Below, piece after piece: positions 8,620 through 17,236 of a DNA stretch of 64,000 nucleotides (positions within the stretch are counted from its first letter, which is position 1; every line of letters begins with the position of its first letter). The stretch lies in NCBI GenBank assembly GCA_964450715.1, contig CAYVFC010000014.1, positions 23,721 through 87,720 on the forward strand, given 5' to 3'. Position numbers and translations under genes: made by a program. The notes below the pieces were generated by a model, which was not told the origin of the DNA, did no database searches, and was given only the letters and a program-made list of their open reading frames with translations. This DNA is from CAYVFC01 sp964450715. Its GTDB lineage: Bacteria > Myxococcota_A > Polyangia > Polyangiales > JAFGIB01.

Positions 8620-8760
8620 GGGGGGGGGGGGGGGCCGGGCGGGGGGGGGGGGGGGGGGGGGGGCCCGGGGGGGGGGGGGGGGCCGGCGCGGGGGCCCCAA
8701 NNNNNNNNNNTACCCCGGTTCCCTCCCGCGCTGGGGGCCCCCGGCCCGCGGGGGGCGGGC
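8620..8760. other. assembly gap and low-quality poly-G sequence
   Basis: Long runs of G with a few C surround 10 N (8701-8710). This looks like sequencing dropout and scaffolding, not biology. Any proline- or glycine-rich ORF read through it is an artefact. The true distance between the two flanking transposon genes is unknown. Confidence 0.9.
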
Positions 8761-8790
8761 GGCCGCGGCACGGGCGGGTGGGTCAAGAGG

Positions 8791-9603
8791 TCAACCGAGA
8801 GGAGTCAGGTGCAAGGCCTTGCGCACGACCTCGCGGTCGATGAGCCGCTGGTCGTCTGCGGCGGCCAGGCGCAGCGACGCCAGGGCGAGCACGTCGATGC
8901 TGCGCAGCAGCCCGCCGCTGAGCTCGTGCAGCACCGCCAAGCCGTCGGCGGTGAACAGCTCGTTGCGTGCGCCGGCGTCGTCCAGGCGCTTTCGGACGTA
9001 GGCCGCGGTCATCTCGGGCGAGCCGGGGGGCAGCTCGACCTTGGTGTGGATGCGGCTGAGAAGCGAGCGGTGAACGCCCAGCCGCAACCGCTCGTGTAGC
9101 TCGGGCAGCCCGACCAGCACCAGCGACAGCAACGGCTCGCTGTCCCAGCGGAAGTTGGTCAGAAGGTGCAAGTGCCCGAGCGTGCTGTCGGGCATCAGGT
9201 GCACCTCGTCGAGCACGATGACGGAGTGGATGCGCTGCTCGGCGGTGGCGGAGGCGCATTCGCGCTGGATGGCCTCGAACATGGCGGCGGGAGTGGCCTT
9301 GGGCTCGATGCCGAGCGCGTAGCACAACTGCCGGTAGAAGTCCCTGGGTCCCAGGGTGACGTGGACCACGTACTGCAGGCGGTAGTGCACGGGGGACAGG
9401 CGCTCCTTGAGCGCCCGCTGCACGCAGGTCTTTCCCACGCCGGGCTCGCCCAGCACCAGTGCGTGCTGGCGGTGGTCGACCGTGTCGGCCAGCCTTCCGA
9501 GGGCCTGCTCGCGACCCTGGTCCATCCAGAGCAAGTCGGCAGGGATATGCTTGTCAAAAGGCTGTCGGCTCAGCCCGAAGGCCTGCTGTACCCGGTCACT
9601 CAT
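8791..9603 (-). CDS. TnsC/TniB/ExeA-like AAA+ transposition ATPase
   Basis: This is an ATP-dependent target-selection and transposase-activating protein of the Tn7/Mu type. At 270 aa it has Walker A GEPGVGKT (about residue 50), Walker B SVIVLDEVHLM, a sensor region (LVLVGLPELHERL) and an Arg-containing segment (LLSRIHTKVEL). The start is set at ATG 9603 (MSDRVQQAFGLSRQPF), the conserved beginning of ExeA/GspA-like ATPases; it overlaps the end of the transposase gene by 8 bases, consistent with coupled translation. It works with the DDE transposase encoded directly upstream. Confidence 0.88.
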   Translation of the reverse strand: MSDRVQQAFGLSRQPFDKHIPADLLWMDQGREQALGRLADTVDHRQHALVLGEPGVGKTCVQRALKERLSPVHYRLQYVVHVTLGPRDFYRQLCYALGIEPKATPAAMFEAIQRECASATAEQRIHSVIVLDEVHLMPDSTLGHLHLLTNFRWDSEPLLSLVLVGLPELHERLRLGVHRSLLSRIHTKVELPPGSPEMTAAYVRKRLDDAGARNELFTADGLAVLHELSGGLLRSIDVLALASLRLAAADDQRLIDREVVRKALHLTPLG

Positions 9604-10951
9604 CGGATACCTCCCGCGCCTTGTGCAGCAGCGCCGCGATGGGGTCGAACGGCGTGCTGGCAACGGCTGGCTCGGAGCCGGCATGGGTGGTGCCGTCATC
9701 AGCGGACGCGGCACCCCGGTTGCGGTGCCGGTTTGTGACGGGATTGCACAGCCCGAAGCGCACGGGCTGCTGCTGCCAGCTGGCGCGCAATGCTCTCTCG
9801 GTCAGGCCATCGACGACCACGCTGATCTGCTTTCCGGCCAGGTGGCGGCCGGCGACCTCGTAGGTCTTGCCGTCCAGGTCGAAGGTGCAGTCCTTTCGCA
9901 CCTGCCGGCTCACCGAGACCTCCAGCGCCCGGGCGAGTTGCTCGGGCGTAAGCGGTGCAGGCCGGCGGGCGATGCCATCGAGGTAACGTCGCCGCGGTGT
10001 CTCGCCCATCAGCGCGGCATGAGGCCGCCGGTGATAGTCCGTATCCAGCCAGGCCCATAGCGCCTGCCCGACCTGGTGGACGCCCGCGGTCGCGGGCAGG
10101 TGGTCGGTGCAGCGCTGGCGCATTGTGCGCCAAAATCTTTCCATTTTTCCACGAGACTCGGGTGAATGAGGCTGTGCATGTACCAGCCGTATACCGAGAC
10201 GCTTGCAGACCAGCTGCAGTACCTCTCCGCGATAGCAGGCGCCCCAGTCCAGGTACAGGGTCGTGGGAGCCGGGTGGCGGAGCAACGCCCCACAGAATAC
10301 CTCGAGCATGTCCTGCTCGCGCTCCTGAGCTCGTGGCATCAACGCCGGGCAGTAGCGGCTGGCGTCGTCCAGAAGCCCGTGGACCAGCACGCGGCGCGCT
10401 CGGCCCTGCTCATCGAGCTGCTTGAGGTGGCATACGTCGCCGTGCCACAGCTCCGAGGGGTGCTTGGCCTGCCAGCGGCGCCGCTGCACGTCCTGTCCGC
10501 GCTCGGCCCGCCGCTTGGACAGCCGGGGCAGTCCGGCCGAGCGGTACAACCGCCGCAGGGTCGACTCCGTCAGCTGGTCCTCGGACACGATCCCGTTGCG
10601 CAACGCCTCGGACAGCACCATGTCCGCGGCCGCCGACGGGTGCTCGCGGCGAATCTCCAGCAACAACTCGCGCTGCTCATCGTCGAGCTTGAGCGCGAAG
10701 CCGCGGGCTCGGGGCTTGGGCAAAAGCCCTGAGGCCAGGTCGGCCTTGGCGTCGTAGTACCAGCGCTGCAGCGTCTTGTAGTGGTACTGCCGGGTGAGCC
10801 CCGCTCCCGGTGGCCGGTAGCGCCTGGTAGCTCGCTGCTGCAGCTCATCTTGAAGCTGTCCTCGGGAAAGCTCCTGGCTCAAAAGGTCGCCAACAATGCT
10901 CAGCCGGAACAGAGCTGTCCGCTCTCGACGGGATGGTTTCGGTGTCTTCAT
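9596..10951 (-). CDS. Mu/TnsB-type DDE transposase
   Basis: This is the catalytic transposase of the element (451 aa). It has an N-terminal HTH region (residues about 10-130), then an RNase H-fold rve domain with the DDE triad visible as HGDVCHLK (first D), LYLDWGACY (second D) and PESRGKMERFW (E), then a C-terminal beta-rich Mu-type domain (FDLDGKTYEVAGRHL). The start at ATG 10951 (MKTPKPSRRERTAL) is preferred over the longer frame at 10999 because homology begins there. A 5-bp target duplication and TGTTA ends fit this enzyme class. Confidence 0.9.
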   Translation of the reverse strand: MKTPKPSRRERTALFRLSIVGDLLSQELSRGQLQDELQQRATRRYRPPGAGLTRQYHYKTLQRWYYDAKADLASGLLPKPRARGFALKLDDEQRELLLEIRREHPSAAADMVLSEALRNGIVSEDQLTESTLRRLYRSAGLPRLSKRRAERGQDVQRRRWQAKHPSELWHGDVCHLKQLDEQGRARRVLVHGLLDDASRYCPALMPRAQEREQDMLEVFCGALLRHPAPTTLYLDWGACYRGEVLQLVCKRLGIRLVHAQPHSPESRGKMERFWRTMRQRCTDHLPATAGVHQVGQALWAWLDTDYHRRPHAALMGETPRRRYLDGIARRPAPLTPEQLARALEVSVSRQVRKDCTFDLDGKTYEVAGRHLAGKQISVVVDGLTERALRASWQQQPVRFGLCNPVTNRHRNRGAASADDGTTHAGSEPAVASTPFDPIAALLHKAREVSDE

Positions 10952-11051
10952 CGCTATCCTCCTCGGGCTTCGAGTGCCCGATCTCCGGAGGTAGCCCATT
11001 TCATCCCTGCCGGGCTGACCACCAATGGTGGGCGGATTCTGTGGCCGGCAC

Positions 11052-11678
11052 TCACATGGCGCACCCCCACCGGACGTGCGTTTTCACGGCGGTATGCACC
11101 ATCTCGCTCCACTGCTTGCCGCCCGACCGCTGCAGCACCAGCACCAGCAGGCCCGAGATGCCCGTCCCCGAGATGCCCGTCCACCAGTGCCTGGCCCGAG
11201 CAGCCCAGCGGTCCAGCGAGCGCCACTGGTAGCCCGGATCGCCGAACGCCCGGCTGGTCGCGCCGCGCAGCATCCCCTGCCGGTCGTAAGCCTCGGCCTG
11301 CGAAAGGCCTTCGCCGACCGGCTTCCTGGCCACCAGGAAAAACGCCGCCACGATCGCTGCCGCGCTGTACAGGTATCGCGGCATCACCCCCTCGGGCAGC
11401 ACCACCAGAATCGCACCGCAGTGCGTGCACCTGTACCGGCGCTCCCAGCACTCCAGCACCTGGGCCGGATCGCCCCCGGCAGCGGCAACCAGCAACAGCA
11501 CCGGCGCCGCCGCCGCCATCCGCGTGCGCACCCCGTGCCCGTGCAGAACCATCCGCTTGCCACACCGGGCCGGCTGCTGGCACCTGGCGCACCGCTTCGG
11601 TCGCACGTCATCGACGGCCGGAATCTGCGCCGAGCTGAGAGAACCTAGCCAAAAACGAATCCATTCGGTATTCTTCAT
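11052..11678 (-). CDS. zinc-ribbon transposon accessory protein (DUF6431-like)
   Basis: It is 208 aa. The N-terminal half has two cysteine pairs or clusters (CARCQQPARCGKR and YRCTHCG) typical of a zinc ribbon, and the C-terminal half is a helical DNA-binding-like region (GLSQAEAYDRQGMLRG, followed by SLDRWAARARHWW). Proteins of this kind are encoded next to Mu-like transposases with ExeA-type ATPases; I infer a DNA-binding helper role. It is the first gene inside the right end, upstream of and parallel to the transposase. Start 11678 (MKNTEWIRF) or 11699 are both possible. Confidence 0.7.
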   Translation of the reverse strand: MKNTEWIRFWLGSLSSAQIPAVDDVRPKRCARCQQPARCGKRMVLHGHGVRTRMAAAAPVLLLVAAAGGDPAQVLECWERRYRCTHCGAILVVLPEGVMPRYLYSAAAIVAAFFLVARKPVGEGLSQAEAYDRQGMLRGATSRAFGDPGYQWRSLDRWAARARHWWTGISGTGISGLLVLVLQRSGGKQWSEMVHTAVKTHVRWGCAM

Positions 11679-11869
11679 TCGCTGGCTCCAATCCAGCACG
11701 AGACGGGGCGCCGCGCTGATAACTTGGAGCCCCGTCTCACCTCTATTTTTCTACCGGCCGGAACTGTACCGAAACCGTCTCCGCCGGTGAACCAGCGTGA
11801 CCGCTCCCCTCCGCCCGAGGGCTCCGGGGAACGGTCACCCTCGTTGCGGCCCCCTCGCCCCCAAAGCCT

Positions 11870-11924
11870 CAAATAGCGTGACCGGGGAATCGCCGGATCG
11901 CCCTAAGTGGAATGGGCGCTAACA
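11870..11924 (-). repeat. right terminal inverted repeat and transposase-site of the Tn7-like element
   Basis: Read inward on the minus strand it begins TGTTAGCGCCCATTCCA and contains CGGTCACGCTATTTG at 11884-11870, matching the left end. A second, weaker site (CGGTCACGCTGGTT on the minus strand) lies near 11805. AGGAC at 11925-11929 repeats 4088-4092. Confidence 0.85.
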
Positions 11925-12104
11925 AGGACGAACTACACTCTTGCCGACTCTGATCTTCGACCAGTAGCCGCGCGGCGGCCTCGGTACGTTGAGGCGGTCA
12001 CATACGAGAGCCAGAAAGCCCGAAGCAACTTCGTACCGAGGAGCTACGGCCAACATGGGCTCGGCCCACACCTCTTCGTAAAGCTTCTCGCGAGTCACAG
12101 ACAT
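11925..12104 (-). pseudogene. 5' part of the transposon-split HTH-domain protein gene
   Basis: It encodes the first 60 residues (MSVTREKLYEEVWAEPMLAV ... PRPPRGYWSKIRVGKSVVRP), an HTH-like domain typical of a family of uncharacterised proteins. The remainder is at 2918-4092. ATG 12104 is chosen because the family starts with a short segment before LYEEVW; an ATG at 12128 is in frame but has no support. It lies about 185 bases downstream of the last gene of the Ycf46-helicase operon on the same strand, so before the insertion it may have been part of, or next to, that operon. Confidence 0.85.
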
Positions 12105-12289
12105 TGAAACGATATTACACCAATACACCGGCCAGAGAGGGGCCCCGTGCGGATTCCAGGTCGTTCGAATTCCGTGTATTTTTACGGTGTTACGACCGAT
12201 TGGCGGCGGCCGCCAAAACGGGCGAAAAAAGGCAGAAGAACTGGTGGCAAGCTACCGCGGCAGTCGTGCGCACACCTTGCGAACCGCGA

Positions 12290-12877
12290 TCATTCCGGAG
12301 TCCCCAGGTCCGGGAACCCGCAGTTGAGCAACGAGGGCGGGGGGAAACCTGTTACCTTCAGGGCACCGTCTGGGCCGACGAGGACCTCGACTGGAACGGC
12401 GTCGGCCATGTCCGCGGGGCCGTACCTGTCCGTCAAGAAGTGGACTCTCTGGTTGGACGACCCGCGCCATGGAAGGGCAAAGGTTGCCAATTCGTGTTGG
12501 AAGTGACCGGTGACCAGTACGTCGGTTAGCGATACCAGGTCCCTCGCGGCCCCCCATACCAACTCGTCGAAGTCGTAACCGGTCCACGTGAATACCGATA
12601 GGCCGGCGCGTTGCACTGCACGTCCTACCTCGGCGAGGGCGCGTGCCTGCGCGAAGGGCTCGCCGCCGGTGAAGGTCACGCCCTCGATGCCCGGAGTCGC
12701 CGTGATCTCGGCAACGAGGTCGGCTACATCTCGGACGTCGCGGCGGGCGAAGCTCCAGGTATCTGGGTTCCAGCAGCCGGTACACGCCAAAGGGCAGCCC
12801 TGGACCCACACCACGAATCGCTCGCCGGGACCGTTGGCGGCGCTTCGGGATAAGGTGCGAGCGACGTTCAGCTGCAT
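12290..12877 (-). CDS. radical-SAM activase-like protein with 4Fe-4S motif
   Basis: This is a radical S-adenosylmethionine protein of the NrdG/activating-enzyme type (195 aa). The cluster-binding cysteines are C28, C32 and C35 in CPLACTGC (CxxxCxxC), followed by the SAM-binding GGEP in VTFTGGEPF. NrdG-type enzymes install a glycyl radical on a partner, but no glycyl-radical enzyme is encoded nearby, so the target here is unknown. The start lies 3 bases after the stop of the DUF1257 gene, and it is the last gene of the eight-gene operon. Ycf46/DUF1257/DUF2997 genes are often seen with such a protein, which suggests a common, still undefined activity. Confidence 0.85.
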   Translation of the reverse strand: MQLNVARTLSRSAANGPGERFVVWVQGCPLACTGCWNPDTWSFARRDVRDVADLVAEITATPGIEGVTFTGGEPFAQARALAEVGRAVQRAGLSVFTWTGYDFDELVWGAARDLVSLTDVLVTGHFQHELATFALPWRGSSNQRVHFLTDRYGPADMADAVPVEVLVGPDGALKVTGFPPPSLLNCGFPDLGTPE

Positions 12878-12880
12878 CGG

Positions 12881-13375
12881 TCAGTACGTCCTTTTCACGA
12901 GGACCATACGGATGGTCTCGCCCTGGCGAGTTTCCTTGACCAGGTAGCCCATCTTCTTTGCGCGTTCACGGACAGCCTGGCGTTGCGCATCCACGAGTCG
13001 CTGGCGTTCTTCCTCCAGGCGGCGGCGCTCCTCGGCTGCGATGCGTTCCTGTTTCGCTGCCCAGTGGAAATGATAGCGAGCGTCGAGCTGAGAAAGCGAG
13101 CCCGTACCGAACCGCGGATGGTCGACGTCGCTGACGAATGCCTGGTAACCGGTCGCGGTGGCTAGAAAGCCCACGTCGTTGGAACCGGCACCCAGGTGCT
13201 GGCGGCGAATCACAATATTCGCCGTTTGCTTACGACTGTCGCCCCGGTAATCGATGAGTTGTACCGGAGTCTCATGTACCTCGACCTTGGCGTGATCGAA
13301 TCCAAGGTCGGCAAGTGCTGCGAGCAGGCACTCCTGATCGGTCAAGGGCGTCATCAGGGTTATGTATGCGCTCAT
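12881..13375 (-). CDS. DUF1257 (Ycf35-like) protein
   Basis: It is 164 aa. Recognised by the opening TPLTDQECLLAALADLGF, the central IDYRGDSRKQTANIVIRR and SNDVGF, then a YQAFVSDVDHPRFG segment, all features of the DUF1257/Ycf35 family known from cyanobacteria and plastids. The C-terminal 50 residues are a charged helix. Its function is unknown. The ATG overlaps the TGA of the DUF2997 gene (13372-13375), a pairing typical for the two families. Confidence 0.85.
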   Translation of the reverse strand: MSAYITLMTPLTDQECLLAALADLGFDHAKVEVHETPVQLIDYRGDSRKQTANIVIRRQHLGAGSNDVGFLATATGYQAFVSDVDHPRFGTGSLSQLDARYHFHWAAKQERIAAEERRRLEEERQRLVDAQRQAVRERAKKMGYLVKETRQGETIRMVLVKRTY

Positions 13376-13581
13376 GGCTTTTTCCCCACGGACTGCTTGC
13401 GCGAGGTGGCCACACGCGCGGTTCCTGTATCGGGTTTTCGCTCGACACATGTGGTGCCGTGCGACAGCCCTTCGAGCAGACGCTCCAGGGCGCGCAGGCA
13501 GGTATCGCTATCGAAGCCTTCAGCGTCGGCGGTGATACGGCCCTGGTGGTCGATCTCGATGGTAATGCGCTGTTCCTTCAT
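13372..13581 (-). CDS. DUF2997 small protein
   Basis: It is 69 aa. MKEQRITIEIDHQGRITADA and GFDSDTCLRALERLLEGL are the signature of DUF2997, a small protein nearly always paired with DUF1257. The ATG overlaps the stop of the coiled-coil gene upstream (13578-13581). The basic C-terminal tail is unusual but may simply be disordered. Its role is unknown; I infer that it acts in complex with DUF1257 and the Ycf46-like ATPase. Confidence 0.82.
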   Translation of the reverse strand: MKEQRITIEIDHQGRITADAEGFDSDTCLRALERLLEGLSHGTTCVERKPDTGTARVATSRKQSVGKKP

Positions 13582-15563
13582 TCGTTCTCCTGGGCGACGA
13601 GCTTGGCAGAGAGGCGATCGGCATCCTGCTCTCCGGCCGCCAGGTCCTCCCACGTCTGGATAGCGAGGTACCGCTGGTTCTTGTGTCTACGGAGTATCCC
13701 GGCTGTGGGCAGATCTTCATCAGGTACAACGGAAGCCGGACTGGCATTCGCCGCGGGCGGGACAAACCGCCCGCCGGTGGGGGACGGTCGCGTCGCGGGG
13801 CTGGCGGGCGACCGAAACTCGAATTGCTCGGAAGCTCGCTGTTCCAGGTCGCTGATCCTGCTGCCAAGGCGTTTGATTTCCTTGTCCGTCCTCGCCGAAT
13901 CGTCCGAGAGTTTCCGTTGGCGCGCGATCAGGTCTTTCATAGCCTTTTTATCTGCCGATTTTTGCGACTCCTTGATGGTCGCCAGCTCATCGGCGACGAC
14001 AGTCCGCCGTCTCTCGGCGTCGTCCAGCGCACGGCGGTGCTTGGCCAGGACGCCTCTCGCGTCGTCGACACGAGAACGCCACGCGACCTCCTGCTTGTCC
14101 CGCTCTTCGGTCTCGCGGGCTATTCTTTCCTCCTCCTCCAGGTCGCTCTGGAGCTTCCGGGTCTGTTCTTCAATCTCGGCTAGTCGCGCCAACATTAGTC
14201 GGGCACCCGAGCTACCGGCTGCCGAGGGAAGCTGGTCCTCCATCGAGGCAACTTTCTCGAGCAGCCCGTTATGGGTGCGCTCGAAGCCGAGAATCGCTCC
14301 GGCGAGCTTCGAGAAAGCGCGTCCTATACGCCCGCGGTTATCCTCGGCTGCCTGGAGCGCATCGCGGACTTTTCCAAGGCGAGAGGACCAGTTCCGGTCG
14401 AGTTTGTGCCACCGGTCGACTAGCGCGTCTTCCTCTGTATTGGCTGGGAGTCGAGGCGGCAGCACGATCCAGCGATAGCGCACCGAGAGCGCTAGGGGCT
14501 GGGGTTCCGGAAGTGTCGCCGGCGAGGCGTCTGAGACGGCGCTCAGCGTGCTTGCCGTAACGTCATCCACCTCGATTACCTGCTCGGTCTCGATATGGCG
14601 AGCGGCTGCCTCGCCCGGAAGCCAGAGGGTCGAACCCGTATGAGCCGGATCACCGAGGCGAAGGTCGACGGAGAAGCGCCATCGGGCCGGCGCTTCGAGA
14701 ATACGAGCCGCATCGGACGCTTGCTCCGATGTGAGTAGAATGCGTAGTCGCGCTCGGGTTCCGGGAAGCAGAATCTCGCCCCCGTCCGATCCGAGGACGA
14801 GGTCGGGAAGACACCTGTCCTCCCACACCACTTCGGTGCCGTTGCGGACAAGGCGGGATAATAAATCGTGGTGATCGGGCCCCGCAGGGAACCACAACCG
14901 ACGTGGCGCGGCATCGGGCGGCGCGCCGGAATTGAGGAGAACCAGCGCGCCCTGCGCGTCTGCCTCCAGGCGAGCGTCCGCGCCTACGAGGCGCACCGGA
15001 GCAGTGCGCGGGAGGTTGTTCACGTCGAACGGACGCTCCCCGGCAGGCCGCCACGACAGCTGACTCCCGCCGGACCACGCCTCCTCCGTCGCCTCGTACC
15101 AGAACAACCGCAGGAACACCTGCCAGAAGGAGTCGGCTTGAGCGGGGTCGAGGCGAAGTTTCCAGTCGCCGCCGATCCAGAGGCTTGCGTTGCCGCCACT
15201 GTACACGCCGGAAACCGGCACCTCGGGCATCCGGCGAATCAGCACTTTGGGGGCCTCGAGCACCTCTGGATCGACCCGGTCCTGGCCCCACTCGGGCGGT
15301 ACGAGGAGGTAGACGCGCTTACCCGCGCTGGCGTGCGCGACCATCTCTTCGGATACAGCCTCTCCGTCCTCGCCGAGCATGAAAAGCACGGGGGAGCCAC
15401 TCTCCGCGCAGTCTGCGGCGGTCCCCGTATCTGGCACGAGCCACGACAGGTCCGCTACCGCTGCTCGAGCCTGCTCCCCGCCGACCCATGCAGAAGGCAG
15501 CCGGGCGTCGTCTCGGCGCTCCAAACGATCCCGTGCGAGGCGACGGATCGGTCCCTGCATCAC
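13578..15563 (-). CDS. coiled-coil protein of the Ycf46-helicase operon, 661 aa
   Basis: I do not recognise a named family. The N-terminal 170 residues form an alpha/beta region (SPVLFMLGEDGEAVSEEMV, then GKRVYLLVPPEWG, then VYSGGNASLWIGGDWKLRL), loosely like a degenerate PLD-fold half. The middle is beta-rich (about 170-370). A long coiled coil runs from about 440 to 580 (heptads rich in E, R, L and K), followed by a Pro/Ser-rich linker and a short C-terminal domain. No membrane segment. ATGA overlaps on both sides tie it to the genes before and after it. Its position suggests a structural or sensor subunit of the system. Confidence 0.75.
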   Translation of the reverse strand: MMQGPIRRLARDRLERRDDARLPSAWVGGEQARAAVADLSWLVPDTGTAADCAESGSPVLFMLGEDGEAVSEEMVAHASAGKRVYLLVPPEWGQDRVDPEVLEAPKVLIRRMPEVPVSGVYSGGNASLWIGGDWKLRLDPAQADSFWQVFLRLFWYEATEEAWSGGSQLSWRPAGERPFDVNNLPRTAPVRLVGADARLEADAQGALVLLNSGAPPDAAPRRLWFPAGPDHHDLLSRLVRNGTEVVWEDRCLPDLVLGSDGGEILLPGTRARLRILLTSEQASDAARILEAPARWRFSVDLRLGDPAHTGSTLWLPGEAAARHIETEQVIEVDDVTASTLSAVSDASPATLPEPQPLALSVRYRWIVLPPRLPANTEEDALVDRWHKLDRNWSSRLGKVRDALQAAEDNRGRIGRAFSKLAGAILGFERTHNGLLEKVASMEDQLPSAAGSSGARLMLARLAEIEEQTRKLQSDLEEEERIARETEERDKQEVAWRSRVDDARGVLAKHRRALDDAERRRTVVADELATIKESQKSADKKAMKDLIARQRKLSDDSARTDKEIKRLGSRISDLEQRASEQFEFRSPASPATRPSPTGGRFVPPAANASPASVVPDEDLPTAGILRRHKNQRYLAIQTWEDLAAGEQDADRLSAKLVAQENE

Positions 15564-17236
15564 TGGCTACCTCCGCCCAGCCACTGGCGTAGCGCCGGCT
15601 CGAGCTCGTCCGCGGATACGCGCGTTCCGAGCAGATCCTTCCATAACAGCGGCGACTCCGGGCTAGGGCCTTGAGCCTTCGATCGGGCGTGGAGCGGACT
15701 GTTGCTCAGGTGCCATCCGAAGCCCGCCCCGTTACTGGAAAGCACGAGCAGATAACGGTCATGGGGAAGGTCTTGTCCAAAAACCTCTCGGTAGCCTCGC
15801 GGGCTGGTGCCGGTGAGCGCCTGGATTCGCTTGAGGTCGGCTTTCTCGTCTCCGGTCCACACCTCGATCCCGACGGATGGCTCAATTTCGCGAACCGCCT
15901 GTACGAGGAGCTTCAGCGTGGCGAGGTTGTCGTTACCTCGAACGTAGCGATCACAGAGCAGCACCTTCTGGGGCGTCTCGCCGGCGAGCAGCCGGTCCAC
16001 GAGTTGTCGCATCGTCCATTCGCTACCGTAGGGCACGCGTATCACTCCATTAGGCTCGGAGGCGACCGCTGGAGATGGGGCGCCGTCGCGCAAGGCGGCT
16101 AGCTCGTCGCTCGAGACCGGGTACGGTGCGAGGTCCACGGGAGCCGCGAGGGCCCAGAAACGCGCCAGGTCCTCGGGCGCCTTGCTCCCCTGCGCGCCCA
16201 AAAGCTCTTCATGAGCCGGCAGCGTTGGCGAAAATCGCTCCAGAGGCGTCCCCTCGGTCAGATCGGCGAATAGTTGCCGCACATCGGCGCGGCTGCGGTA
16301 GACGGGATGCTTGTCAAACGAGCGATCGAAGCGGGACATGGCCCACTGTTGAGCATCGTCTGTCGACTCGGGGCCGATCGGCACGTCTTCCAGGGTCACG
16401 TTTTCGTAAGAGCCTTTGCCGGGGACCTCGACTCGGCCGAGCGCCAGAGTCTTGCGGAAGCTGTCTATCTCGTCCAACGCGAGGCCTCGAAAGGATACGG
16501 CGAGGCGGCGCTCGCTCGGTTGCCACCGTCCAAAAGAGGACATCGGGCCGGAAGCCCAGGTTGTCGCCAGGCCCCAAAGGTCTAGGCCTTCTGATTCCGA
16601 TCCGTGCTGCACGAGGATCGTACCATTCCCGCTCGGCGCATCGATCGTGCCGTCGAGCTGCCAATGATCGCGCCCGGCGTCGAAGTCGAGAGTCCAGCTG
16701 ATACGACAGCTCGCGCGCGTCTCGCCCACCAGGCAGCAGGCCTTACCGTGGTTGGTCGGAAGGTCGCGAACCTGGAACCGCTCATTCGGATCGACCACCG
16801 AGCGGAATACCTTTCCGCGATCCGGTTGCACCGGCAGCGGCTCGATGTGCTCGAACCGAGCGTCACGGTTGGACGCGAGGCGTTCCACCGAGAGGACGCG
16901 GCGACCGATCACGGGGTGCTCGGCAAGCCAGAGGTCATAGACGCCCTGCTCGGGTACGGGAGCCTCGTCGGTTTCTGCCACGTCTTCGCCGAGCGCCATG
17001 AGGCCACCGCGCTCGTCGCACAGACCGAGCATCTTGCACCAGTCGATCACGTTATTCGCGCCCGTGTCCGACAGGCCAGGGAGCGCGGACCGGACCGTCT
17101 CGATCGAGATACGGTTACCGTGGTCGCGTGCAGCCCGGCACAGCAAGCCCAACTCGGGTCGCCGCTCCATCCACGCCATTTCCGCGAACACTGCTACGCG
17201 GGAAACGAATATTCCGGATGAAAGGACCGCTTTCAT
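15560..17236 (-). CDS. operon protein with winged-helix-like start and possible PLD-like C-terminus, 558 aa
   Basis: No named family is recognised. Residues 1-110 look like a helical/winged-helix region ending in GVYDLWLAEHP. The middle is beta-rich. The C-terminal 130 residues (KVLLCDRYVRGNDNLATLKL, then VGIEVWTGDE, then HDRYLLVLSS and GFGWHLSNSP) resemble the phospholipase-D-like fold in which the HxK motif appears as HxR (HDRY, H at about 492). This is a resemblance by motif order, not a proven assignment, and catalysis is not assured. The start is fixed at ATG 17236, which overlaps the helicase TGA (17233-17236). Together with the helicase it could recognise and process nucleic acid. Confidence 0.72.
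   Translation of the reverse strand: MKAVLSSGIFVSRVAVFAEMAWMERRPELGLLCRAARDHGNRISIETVRSALPGLSDTGANNVIDWCKMLGLCDERGGLMALGEDVAETDEAPVPEQGVYDLWLAEHPVIGRRVLSVERLASNRDARFEHIEPLPVQPDRGKVFRSVVDPNERFQVRDLPTNHGKACCLVGETRASCRISWTLDFDAGRDHWQLDGTIDAPSGNGTILVQHGSESEGLDLWGLATTWASGPMSSFGRWQPSERRLAVSFRGLALDEIDSFRKTLALGRVEVPGKGSYENVTLEDVPIGPESTDDAQQWAMSRFDRSFDKHPVYRSRADVRQLFADLTEGTPLERFSPTLPAHEELLGAQGSKAPEDLARFWALAAPVDLAPYPVSSDELAALRDGAPSPAVASEPNGVIRVPYGSEWTMRQLVDRLLAGETPQKVLLCDRYVRGNDNLATLKLLVQAVREIEPSVGIEVWTGDEKADLKRIQALTGTSPRGYREVFGQDLPHDRYLLVLSSNGAGFGWHLSNSPLHARSKAQGPSPESPLLWKDLLGTRVSADELEPALRQWLGGGSQ

Larger units (their letters stand above)
4093..11924 (-). mobile_element. Mu/Tn7-like transposon, 7.83 kb, with AGGAC target duplication
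   Basis: Both ends begin with the same inverted sequence, TGTTANCGNCCANNCCA (4093 inward, and the complement of 11924 inward). Each end also carries sub-terminal copies of CGGTCACGYTATTTG (4123-4137; complement of 11870-11884; a further CGGTCACGCT on the complement at 11793-11805). The element is flanked by AGGAC at 4088-4092 and 11925-11929, a 5-bp duplication as made by the Mu/Tn7 superfamily. Genes on the minus strand in order: zinc-ribbon protein, DDE transposase, TnsC/TniB/ExeA-like ATPase, RepA-like ATPase (interrupted by a RIT element). Removing the element and one AGGAC restores the reading frame of the target gene, so insertion was clean and probably fairly recent. No resolvase was seen. 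Confidence 0.93.

Noticed and set aside
8352..8786. Proline-rich ORF through the poly-G region
   Set aside because: It is created by low-quality sequence and N; only its C-terminal part (RepA-like start) is real.
12180..12250. Terminator hairpin for the minus-strand operon
   Set aside because: A GC palindrome (TTGGCGGC around a single base) lies here but has no loop of usable size and no T-run on the correct side.
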